Positions 1 to 5,138 of a stretch of DNA of 5,190 nt are shown here, one piece after another. Both the position numbers and the translations under genes were made by a program. A model generated the notes under the pieces. The model was not told where the DNA came from and searched no databases. It was given only the letters and a program-made list of their open reading frames with translations. Positions within the stretch are counted from its first letter, which is position 1. Each line of letters opens with the position of its first letter. The DNA comes from CAZPZR01 sp964591105 (GTDB taxonomy: Bacteria; Bacillota; Clostridia; Lachnospirales; Lachnospiraceae). The stretch is taken from positions 1-5,190 of the forward strand of contig CAZPZR010000095.1 of NCBI GenBank assembly GCA_964591105.1, in the 5' to 3' direction.

Positions 1-765
1 CTACTTCGCTATCACAAGAGGCACCTGATGTGTCTCTGCCTGTTTTACGTGCTTCGTTGACACCTCGTCATCTGTAATGATCTTGTAAATATCTTTGATT
101 GGACACACGACGGAGAGATAACCTCCACCGAATTTGCTATGATCAGCCAGTACATATACTTTACTGGCCGCCTTTACAATTGCTTTCTTCACCTGTCTTT
201 GTGGTTCTGCAATTGAAGTAAGTCCTACATCAAAGTTGATTCCATGAACGCCGATAAACGCTTTATCTACGTGAAACTGTTCAATATGATTGATTGCTGG
301 CTCTCCCAGAATCGCGGACAAATGGCCTCCCACATAGCCACCGACCATATAGAGGTCTACATGGCTCACACCTGCAAGTTCATTTCCTATTAACAGGGAA
401 TTGGTTACAACCGCTACCCGTTTTTCCGGATGTTCTTTAATATGTAGTGCAAGGTAAAATGTATTGGACGCATCATCCATCATAATCGTATCTCTATTTT
501 CAATAAATTCGTATGCACACGCTGCGATTTTTTTCTTTTCTGCAACATGGCGGTAGATACTCTCTGCACTATATTTTCTCACAGGCTCTTTTTCGATGCG
601 GATGGCACCTCCATGTGTTCTGGTCAGAAGGCCTGCCTCATCCATATTTTTTATATCATTACGGATTGTCACTTCGGAACAGTTCAGCTCTTTGCTGAGA
701 TCTGCTACTCTGACTTTTCCGTTTTCTTCCAGTTTCTGTAAAATTATCTGTCTGCGTTCTTGCAT
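1..765 (-). CDS. DeoR-family transcriptional repressor, probable regulator of the sugar-acid operon
   Basis: A complete 254-residue protein, the usual DeoR-family length; its TAG stop is at the very edge of the window. Residues 4-54 form the N-terminal winged helix-turn-helix: an RRQIILQKL start, V-V-DLS-L helix, recognition helix SEVTIRNDIKNM (30-41) and the closing GLLTRTHGGA (45-54). Residues about 75-235 are the DeoRC sensor fold, related to sugar-phosphate isomerases, seen as DDASNTFYLA (97-106), VVTNSL (119-124), KAFIGVHGI (168-176) and LADHSKFG (206-213). Family members usually repress sugar catabolism and are released by a phosphorylated sugar. The ATG is supported by GGGAGG five bases upstream. 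It follows the YcxB-like gene by 20 bp and is probably cotranscribed with it. I infer that it binds the CTTTCGTTT-type boxes near 1380-1408 and 4843-5029, so it would control itself and the pdxA2 operon. The effector is unknown; a 4-phosphate intermediate is a reasonable guess. The family call is firm, the target set inferred. Confidence 0.93.
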   Translation of the reverse strand: MQERRQIILQKLEENGKVRVADLSKELNCSEVTIRNDIKNMDEAGLLTRTHGGAIRIEKEPVRKYSAESIYRHVAEKKKIAACAYEFIENRDTIMMDDASNTFYLALHIKEHPEKRVAVVTNSLLIGNELAGVSHVDLYMVGGYVGGHLSAILGEPAINHIEQFHVDKAFIGVHGINFDVGLTSIAEPQRQVKKAIVKAASKVYVLADHSKFGGGYLSVVCPIKDIYKIITDDEVSTKHVKQAETHQVPLVIAK

Positions 766-785
766 AATATCCTCCCTACGAGAGA

Positions 786-1289
786 CTAACGCATCCTTAC
801 ATTGTTCATTCCCAAGTGACGTGCAATCATCTGGAAAATATCTAAAAACTGTTCGCCAAAATCTGTCTTTGGAATGATTAGTGCTCTCTCTTCTTCATAG
901 TAAATACCAATCGTCTTAGGAGTCACAACTGCTCTTTGAATCTGCTCCCAGGAATATGATCTTTCTTCTCCATCCCACGCTGCAGTAATTCCATTTTCTT
1001 CACAGAATGTATACGCAATCGGCTGACAGTATTCTGGATTCACTTCCACTTGCTGTTTTGCTCTTCGCTTCAGTAAAAATGGAGTATATCCAAGGAATAA
1101 CACTGCTGAAATCAAGTAACATGTCACTCCTACTGCTGTTGTTTTTCCTGCAGTGTACATGTACACACCCATAAATGCGACAGCCATTCCTAGAATATTG
1201 ATCAAGAACCCACTGAATTTTGAATACGCATGGAACAGTAAAAAATCATATAAATTTTCTTTGGTCATATGTACTGTTATCTTGTTCAT
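786..1289 (-). CDS. YcxB-family membrane protein of unknown function
   Basis: A 167-residue protein with two hydrophobic segments, about residues 27-46 and 52-73, followed by a positively charged turn (KRRAK, 74-78) that suggests a cytoplasmic C-terminal half. Residues 80-155 look like the small beta-rich YcxB C-terminal domain: FCEENGI, then YSWEQIQRAVVTPKTIGIYY (112-131) and ALIIPKTDF (136-144). This 'W-x-x-I ... IIPK-x-F' pattern is how the YcxB-like family is recognised. No molecular function is established for that family that I can rely on, so none is given. The ATG start is preceded by AAGGAGA ending four bases before it. It is the first gene of a two-gene unit with the DeoR-family regulator (20-bp gap, with the regulator's own Shine-Dalgarno in it). 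That pairing allows a sensory or membrane-linked role in the regulation, but this is speculation. Family assignment is moderately sure; orthodox length and an intact frame argue for a real gene. Confidence 0.85.
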   Translation of the reverse strand: MNKITVHMTKENLYDFLLFHAYSKFSGFLINILGMAVAFMGVYMYTAGKTTAVGVTCYLISAVLFLGYTPFLLKRRAKQQVEVNPEYCQPIAYTFCEENGITAAWDGEERSYSWEQIQRAVVTPKTIGIYYEEERALIIPKTDFGEQFLDIFQMIARHLGMNNVRMR

Positions 1290-1297
1290 AAAATCTC

Positions 1298-1335
1298 CTT
1301 TTTACAACTCACGAGTTAGTGTCATTTGTAAAAAG
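1298..1335 (-). repeat. Leader inverted repeat overlapping the ycxB-like ribosome binding site
   Basis: A perfect 10-bp inverted repeat, CTTTTTACAA at 1298-1307 and TTGTAAAAAG at 1326-1335, encloses 18 bases that hold a smaller AACT/AGTT inverted repeat. In the minus-strand transcript the second arm runs into the first bases of the AAGGAGA Shine-Dalgarno (1294-1300). If transcription starts near 1338, as the -10 box predicts, this hairpin would sit at the extreme 5' end of the mRNA and could partly mask the ribosome binding site. The stem is A/U-rich and so weak; a regulatory effect is inferred only. Confidence 0.4.
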
Positions 1336-1372
1336 TACTTTTATATTTTATCACACAAAAAGTACTTTTTAC
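1328..1372. repeat. Twin AAAAGTACTTTT palindromes around the ycxB-like promoter
   Basis: Two copies of the perfect palindrome AAAAGTACTTTT lie at 1331-1342 and 1358-1369, centres 27 bp apart; the second extends to AAAAAGTACTTTTT (1357-1370). One copy fills the -35/-10 spacer and the other covers the expected transcription start, a typical repressor-operator layout. Because each copy is self-complementary, the pair also forms a 15-bp stem (1328-1342 with 1358-1372) with a 15-base loop, which might slow RNA polymerase leaving the permease gene. It has no T-tract after it on the minus strand and only a few G-C pairs, so I favour an operator over a terminator. No CG step is present, so this is not the CTTTCGTTT box. 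The protein that would bind it is unknown. Confidence 0.5.
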
Positions 1373-1373
1373 A
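1345..1373 (-). promoter_or_regulatory. Extended -10 promoter for the ycxB-like/deoR unit
   Basis: On the minus strand TGTAAA (1373-1368) is followed after 17 bases by TAAAAT (1350-1345), with TG at 1353-1352 giving the extended -10 form TGnTAAAAT. The -35 matches the consensus poorly (3 of 6) but the -10 matches 5 of 6 and the TG would compensate. The predicted start is near 1338, leaving a leader of about 50 bases. The spacer is occupied by a palindrome that could be an operator. Confidence 0.5.
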
Positions 1374-1379
1374 CTTTAT

Positions 1380-1408
1380 TTTCGTTTTCTTTCGTATTAA
1401 TTTTCGTT
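1380..1408 (-). promoter_or_regulatory. Probable DeoR-type operator cluster upstream of the ycxB-like/deoR promoter
   Basis: Three TTTCG-type boxes are read on the plus strand with their CG at 1383, 1393 and 1405: TTTTCGTTTT, CTTTCGTATT and TTTTCGTTTA. The spacings are 10 and 12 bp, close to one helical turn, and all point the same way. The group starts seven bases upstream of the proposed -35 and ends at the stop codon of the permease gene. It closely resembles the groups upstream of the pdxA2-like gene. Tandem TTTCGTTT units are known operators of DeoR-family proteins such as AgaR; that this window's DeoR protein uses them is inference, and would mean autoregulation. Confidence 0.6.
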
Positions 1409-2433
1409 TATTCCTGTTTCTGGTATGCCCAACCTTCTGGACTGTAAATACCAAGCTGTTTCTTCTGCATATATTTATCAAATGCTGCTGTAATGAATGG
1501 GCAAAGGAACAATGTAATGATAGAAGCTGTTGCACACTGTGCTGTTGCCATACTTACGTATGGAGCCATTGTTGGGTCTGCTTCTGCTACTGCTGCTGGT
1601 GTCATTGCTGAGTTCAAAGCTGTTGTACCAATTGCTGCACCCATCGCATTTCTCTCTTTCTTAGGAAGGAGAATGTTGATGATGAAGAAGAATAATACTG
1701 CTGTTGCTGCTGAAATAAGTCCAAGTACGATACCAGATGCTCCTGCTGTGAGGATTGTCTTAACGTCTGTTTTTGCTCCAATTGAAATTGTCATGAAGAA
1801 AGTTACAATTGGCTGAGCTGCTTTACAAGCATCACGGAATCCTTTATCTAAGTTACCCCATACAAAACCAATCAATAATGGAACGATAACTGCAATCAAA
1901 GAGTTGATTGGAATATTTGCAAGTCCTGTTGCTCCAAGTGCGATCAATGTGAAGAATGGTCCATCATTTAAAGAGAGGATGGAAATTGCTCCTGTATCTG
2001 TTGCATTACCAAACTGTGATGATAATGAGATATAAAGGGAACCATTAGAGTTCGTAATTGCTGCGATGAATACAAATGGTGCGATTCCAAGGAATCCTTC
2101 TGGTCCACAAACTTTTCCAACAACCAAACCTACGATAACACCAAGTACAAATTTTACACCGGTCATTGCAACACCTTTGTAAAGTGGCATTCCTACCTGT
2201 TTGATATTGATCATTGAACCACATACAATTAAGAAGAATCCCATCATACAAGCATTTCCTTCATAGAATAATGCTGTTACATATCCACCAATCTGGAATA
2301 CCTGTGGACAAAATGTTGCAAGTATTACTGCGATTACCAATGGGATAATTACCAATCCGCCTGGAAGCGCTTTCATCTTATTTAAAATATCAAAATCTTT
2401 TTGCTCATTCTTTTTTACTTCATTTCCGCTCAT
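1408..2433 (-). CDS. kdgT: KdgT-family sugar-acid permease, probable D-threonate importer
   Basis: A 341-residue polytopic membrane protein of the 2-keto-3-deoxygluconate permease family. The family entry motif is at residues 23-32 (LPGGLVIIPL). Further shared blocks are NSNGSLYISLSSQFG (128-142), SLNDGPFFTLIALGATGLA (154-172, the counterpart of SLESGP...LGTAGIA in E. coli KdgT), PLLIGFVWGNLD (185-196) and the late glycine/alanine-rich TPAAVAEADP (278-287). I count about ten hydrophobic helices. The protein carries a charged N-terminal extension of roughly 15 residues compared with E. coli KdgT and has a C-terminal tail of about 20. Classic KdgT imports 2-keto-3-deoxygluconate by proton symport, but no kdgK or kdgA gene is here; next to a four-carbon acid kinase and a PdxA2-type enzyme the cargo is more likely a C4 sugar acid. 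AGGAG lies nine bases before the ATG. It is the last gene of the operon, 22 bp after the kinase gene. Family is sure, substrate inferred. Confidence 0.92.
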   Translation of the reverse strand: MSGNEVKKNEQKDFDILNKMKALPGGLVIIPLVIAVILATFCPQVFQIGGYVTALFYEGNACMMGFFLIVCGSMINIKQVGMPLYKGVAMTGVKFVLGVIVGLVVGKVCGPEGFLGIAPFVFIAAITNSNGSLYISLSSQFGNATDTGAISILSLNDGPFFTLIALGATGLANIPINSLIAVIVPLLIGFVWGNLDKGFRDACKAAQPIVTFFMTISIGAKTDVKTILTAGASGIVLGLISAATAVLFFFIINILLPKKERNAMGAAIGTTALNSAMTPAAVAEADPTMAPYVSMATAQCATASIITLFLCPFITAAFDKYMQKKQLGIYSPEGWAYQKQE

Positions 2434-2455
2434 TGTTTTTTTCTCCTCATACCAT

Positions 2456-3796
2456 TTATCTTGCCGATTCTCTAAATAATCTGGTTACGATTTCGCATGC
2501 TGTATTGTCATTTCCTGTAAGTCCGCCTTTTCCTACAACTGGAAGTCCATCATAACTTCCAACAAGTCTTCCCACGTCTGTCTGCGGAATCACATAATCT
2601 ATCACTTCAATACACTGCACTCCCAGCTGGTAACATACATTTACCATTGTATCGCCACCAGTTGTATAGAGTCCTGCGATTTTTTCTCTTCCTACTTTTT
2701 CAAGTACTGCTGAAACGATTGCTCCAAGTCCAGCATTGATGCGATCTGCGCTCATTCCATCTGCATAATGTCTCTTCGCATCTTCCTCCGCTAGATTCAA
2801 AAGTTCACCGTGAAGTGCTGTCTCGAACAGGATTGCTCTTGGCTGATTGTCTGATTCTAACAGTGCTACAGCTTTTTCCACTGCCTGTTTCACTTCTTCC
2901 AGTGCTTCTTGCCCGCCGTTGATCAATGGAATTGGCTCAACTGGAATCTGCACATGTCGTTCATCTTCACAAAGTACTTGCATCTGTTTCTTTGTTACTG
3001 GTGTCGCACTTCCTGCTGCGATCAACACCGTTTTTCCTTTTTCATCTGTTTCAGGTGGAAGATTTGGTTCTTCTTTCTGAATCAGCTCTCTGTAGTAAGC
3101 AAGCTTTGATGTAAATGGACCTGGGTCAACAGATACTACATTCCATCTCAATTCAATACACGCTTTCGCGATTGCTTCTACATCTTCCAGCGTAATTCCA
3201 TCACAAACGATAACTTCGCATCCATTTGCACGCTTTTCTTTTAATGCTTCTTTGATAACATCTTCCCCTGCAAGAACTTTATCCAAAGTAACAAGTCCCA
3301 CTTTTCTTCTTGTCTGTCCTTCTAATAAGCGTGGAATATAATTTTCTTTCACCGGTGTACGTACATCCTGTGCAACTGGTGTCTTAATCAATGCTACCCC
3401 ATCAATTACAGAATATCCGCCAACCAGAATTCTTCTTGACTGAGGCATTGCAGGAACAACAACTGCTACTGCATCTTCTCCTACCTGGTCTAACATTGCA
3501 TCAATTTCTACTCCAACTCCACCGCGGAGTGTTGTATCGATTCGCTTGGTGAAATACTTTACACCCATCTTCTTTAATGCTGCTGTCGCGAGAGATACTT
3601 TTTCATATGCTTCGTTCGCTGGAAGAGGTCTGCTGTTACTGCTGATCAAAACTGCATCCAATTCTTTAATCGCATCTGCATTTTCCGCAGCTTCTACATT
3701 AAAAAATACTGCTGTTCTTGCTTTTGATCTTGCAAGTAATACGCCTGTAGTGGTTGCGCCTGTTAAATCATCGGCTACTGCTCCAATTAAAGGCAT
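2456..3796 (-). CDS. dtnK: Four-carbon acid sugar kinase, probable D-threonate kinase
   Basis: A 446-residue cytoplasmic kinase of the DUF1537/four-carbon acid sugar kinase family, of normal length. The N-terminal substrate domain shows ADDLTGA (8-14) near the start, SSNSRPL (52-58) and KRIDTTLRG (84-92), the family's K-x-DSTLRG substrate loop with T in place of S. The C-terminal nucleotide domain shows AGSATPVTKKQ (261-271), TTGGDT (378-383) and GKGGLTGND (422-430), where many relatives have a K-x-G-x-FG motif. DtnK phosphorylates D-threonate at O4 with ATP. The relatives LtnK and OtnK act on L-threonate and D-erythronate, but they normally come with a dehydrogenase, an isomerase and OtnC, all absent here, whereas the neighbour is PdxA2-like; hence D-threonate is preferred. 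The ATG has GGGAGG eight bases upstream, directly after the stop of the preceding gene, a 14-bp gap that points to coupled translation. Family is sure; the exact substrate is inferred from context. Confidence 0.9.
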   Translation of the reverse strand: MPLIGAVADDLTGATTTGVLLARSKARTAVFFNVEAAENADAIKELDAVLISSNSRPLPANEAYEKVSLATAALKKMGVKYFTKRIDTTLRGGVGVEIDAMLDQVGEDAVAVVVPAMPQSRRILVGGYSVIDGVALIKTPVAQDVRTPVKENYIPRLLEGQTRRKVGLVTLDKVLAGEDVIKEALKEKRANGCEVIVCDGITLEDVEAIAKACIELRWNVVSVDPGPFTSKLAYYRELIQKEEPNLPPETDEKGKTVLIAAGSATPVTKKQMQVLCEDERHVQIPVEPIPLINGGQEALEEVKQAVEKAVALLESDNQPRAILFETALHGELLNLAEEDAKRHYADGMSADRINAGLGAIVSAVLEKVGREKIAGLYTTGGDTMVNVCYQLGVQCIEVIDYVIPQTDVGRLVGSYDGLPVVGKGGLTGNDNTACEIVTRLFRESAR

Positions 3797-3810
3797 CTCT
3801 GTTTCCTCCC

Positions 3811-4830
3811 TTATTTCTGATTTCCTTCATGCTGTTTTGCAGCATATTCAGCAACAACTTTTGTTGATTCGATCAAGCTTACGCATCCGGCAATTCCTTT
3901 TCCTGCAATGTCAAATGCTGTTCCGTGGTCTACAGAACTTCTGATGAATGGAAGTCCGAATGTTAATGTTACTGATTTTTCAAAATCAAGTGTCTTGCAT
4001 GCAATGTGTCCCTGATCATGGTAGAGGGAAAGGATTGCATCATATTTTCCTGATTTTCCAATGTGGAATACTGAGTCTGCCGGGCATGGACCAACGGCAT
4101 TGATTCCTTTTGCTTTTGCAGCTTCTACTGCAGGTCCGATGTCAGTAAGTTCTTCTGTTCCAAATAATCCGTTATCTCCGTTGTGTGGATTTAATCCTGC
4201 AACTGCGATCAATGGATTTTCAATTCCTACTTTACGAAGTTCTTTGTCAATATTTGAAATGTACTCAAGTACTACATCTTTGCTTGCGTAGTGACACGCA
4301 TCCACCAATGACATGTGGCGGCTTACAAAGAATACTCTCAACTTATGACAAGAGAACATTGTCAGTGCATATGGAGAATTTGTTACGTTCTGATAAATCT
4401 CTGTATGTCCTGGTTCTTTTACGCCGATCAGTTTGATTGCTCCTTTGTGAATTGGAGAAGTAGATACTGCATCAATCTTCTTTGCCATTCCAAGTTCAAT
4501 GGATTTCATGATCCAGTCAATTGCCATCTGTCCGGCTAATGCCTGTTCTTTTCCCCATTCGATGGAGTCAACGTCGTAATCTCCTGTTTCCAGAATATCA
4601 ACAGTTCCAAATTCGTATTTTGCTTCTTCTGGATCGTTGATCTTATTGTATTTCAGTTCTTTGCCAAGAATCTTTGCTGCACGTTCCATAATGGCCTGAC
4701 TTCCAATTACGAATGGTCTACAACATGCATGAATTTCTTCTGACAGCATTGTTCCTACTACAATCTCTGGTCCGATACCTGCTGGGTCTCCCATTGTAAT
4801 CGCAGTTATCGGTTTATACATTTCTCCCAT
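3811..4830 (-). CDS. pdxA2: PdxA2-type 4-phospho-D-threonate dehydrogenase (decarboxylating)
   Basis: A 339-residue PdxA-family NAD-dependent dehydrogenase. TMGDPAGIGPE is at residues 12-22, TSPIHKGA at 124-131 and PGHTE at 140-144. The three metal-binding histidines fall where expected: H172 in SRHMSLVD, H216 in NPHNGD and H271 in YHDQGH, spaced 44 and 55 residues, very like E. coli PdxA (166, 211, 266). The tail block FGLPFIRSSVDHGTAFDIAGKG (291-312) is also typical. PdxA makes a pyridoxal phosphate precursor, but here the partner is a four-carbon acid kinase, not pdxJ or ksgA, which marks the PdxA2 branch: oxidation of 4-phospho-D-threonate and loss of CO2 to give dihydroxyacetone phosphate. 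It is the first gene of the operon, with a leader of about 50 bases from the proposed promoter. The first ATG is chosen because AGGAG lies five bases upstream; the ATG at residue 4 would be too far from it, although homologues often begin there. No missing catalytic residue seen. Confidence 0.93.
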   Translation of the reverse strand: MGEMYKPITAITMGDPAGIGPEIVVGTMLSEEIHACCRPFVIGSQAIMERAAKILGKELKYNKINDPEEAKYEFGTVDILETGDYDVDSIEWGKEQALAGQMAIDWIMKSIELGMAKKIDAVSTSPIHKGAIKLIGVKEPGHTEIYQNVTNSPYALTMFSCHKLRVFFVSRHMSLVDACHYASKDVVLEYISNIDKELRKVGIENPLIAVAGLNPHNGDNGLFGTEELTDIGPAVEAAKAKGINAVGPCPADSVFHIGKSGKYDAILSLYHDQGHIACKTLDFEKSVTLTFGLPFIRSSVDHGTAFDIAGKGIAGCVSLIESTKVVAEYAAKQHEGNQK

Positions 4831-4842
4831 TTTCTCTCCTCA

Positions 4843-4872
4843 CTTTCGATTTATTTGTGTTTTCTTTCGTTT
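4843..4872 (-). promoter_or_regulatory. DeoR-type boxes in the pdxA2-like leader
   Basis: Two boxes are read on the plus strand, CTTTCGATT at 4843-4851 and CTTTCGTTTT at 4864-4873. Their CG steps are 21 bp apart, two helical turns. They lie between the predicted transcription start and the Shine-Dalgarno, where a bound repressor would block elongation or, with the upstream groups, help form a loop. Weaker support than the next cluster because the first unit departs from the consensus. Confidence 0.45.
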
Positions 4873-4889
4873 TATCTCTTTACACTTGT

Positions 4890-4918
4890 ATTTTACTTTC
4901 GTTTCTTTCGTTTTTCAA
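4890..4918 (-). promoter_or_regulatory. Promoter of the pdxA2-dtnK-kdgT operon
   Basis: On the minus strand TTGAAA (4918-4913) is followed after exactly 17 bases by TAAAAT (4895-4890), a strong match to the vegetative sigma-A consensus. Transcription would begin near 4883, about 50 bases before the pdxA2-like ATG. The whole spacer is made of two operator-like units, so a bound DeoR protein should exclude RNA polymerase. No other promoter is seen between the three genes, whose gaps are only 14 and 22 bp. Confidence 0.7.
4896..4913 (-). promoter_or_regulatory. Probable main DeoR-type operator inside the pdxA2-like promoter
   Basis: Two exact tandem copies of CTTTCGTTT (plus-strand reading) lie at 4896-4904 and 4905-4913 and fill the -35/-10 spacer. 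A related TTTCATTTT (4931-4938, with CA for CG) lies about 24 bp further upstream. Tandem TTTCRTTT units are what is known for AgaR-like DeoR-family repressors. The position is the classical one for repression by steric exclusion. Binding by the DeoR protein encoded at 765-1 is inferred from shared boxes in front of both units. Confidence 0.65.
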
Positions 4919-4990
4919 TAGTAAAATGCTTTCATTTTGTAAGTTCAGCACAAATTAACACTTCGGATTATCGTTTTTTGTGCATTTTGT

Positions 4991-5030
4991 TTTCATTTTT
5001 CGCCCTTTTTCTTTCGTTTGCTTTCGTTAA
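4991..5030 (-). promoter_or_regulatory. Upstream DeoR-type operator cluster
   Basis: On the plus strand CTTTCGTTTG (5011-5020) and CTTTCGTTAA (5021-5030) form a tandem pair with a 10-bp period. They are preceded by a looser TTTTTCG (4996-5002) and a CA-type TTTCATTTTT (4991-5000). All share the orientation of the downstream groups. The pair sits about 100 bp upstream of the promoter-embedded pair, a distance compatible with DNA looping. A weaker second promoter, TGAAAA-17-GATAAT (4995 down to 4967), begins within this cluster and would also be covered. Confidence 0.5.
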
Positions 5031-5075
5031 TATTTTCACTTTATGTCCCATCCGATGTTTTCTACCTATAATCAT

Positions 5076-5126
5076 AAAAAAAGCTTCTGCAGAAATCAAT
5101 CACAATCAATTTCTACAAAAGCTTTT
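5076..5126 (-). terminator. Rho-independent terminator of the upstream gene
   Basis: Two 18-base arms, 5079-5096 and 5109-5126, are complementary around a 12-base loop. On the minus strand the only two imperfect positions become G-U pairs, while on the plus strand they would be C-A mismatches, and the minus-strand stem ends in seven or more T's (5082-5076). Both facts assign it to minus-strand transcription entering from the right. It separates the pdxA2 operon from whatever lies upstream. Weak plus-strand function is possible but no plus-strand gene is seen. Confidence 0.85.
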
Positions 5127-5138
5127 CTCATAATCATA

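Noticed and set aside
1328..1372. Conventional rho-independent terminator after the permease gene
   Set aside because: The stem is almost all A-T and no T-tract follows it on the minus strand; the overlap with a promoter favours operator sites. Kept only as an alternative.
1153..1816. Long plus-strand open frames, including cysteine-rich and serine/alanine-rich ones
   Set aside because: They lie opposite the permease and YcxB-like genes, lack convincing ribosome binding sites and give low-complexity translations expected from the reverse of hydrophobic membrane codons.
2045..2251. Minus-strand open frame of 68 codons inside the permease gene
   Set aside because: An out-of-frame shadow of the permease with no recognisable content or start signal.
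3811..4830. Pyridoxine biosynthesis gene pdxA
   Set aside because: Sequence motifs are shared with PdxA, but the operon with a four-carbon acid kinase and a sugar-acid permease and without pdxJ fits the catabolic PdxA2 branch better.
4921..4940. Catabolite-response (cre)-like site reading TGAAAGCATTTTAC on the minus strand
   Set aside because: It lacks the central CG and several outer positions of the cre consensus. The AAAATG/CATTTT inverted repeat is real, but CcpA control cannot be claimed from it.
4843..5030. CRISPR-like or satellite repeat array
   Set aside because: Units are 9-10 bp with irregular spacing and no spacers of uniform length; operator boxes explain them.
4855..5133. Plus-strand open frame of 92 codons across the control region
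   Set aside because: Its phenylalanine-rich translation comes from the T-rich operator repeats and it runs through the terminator hairpin; no Shine-Dalgarno precedes it.
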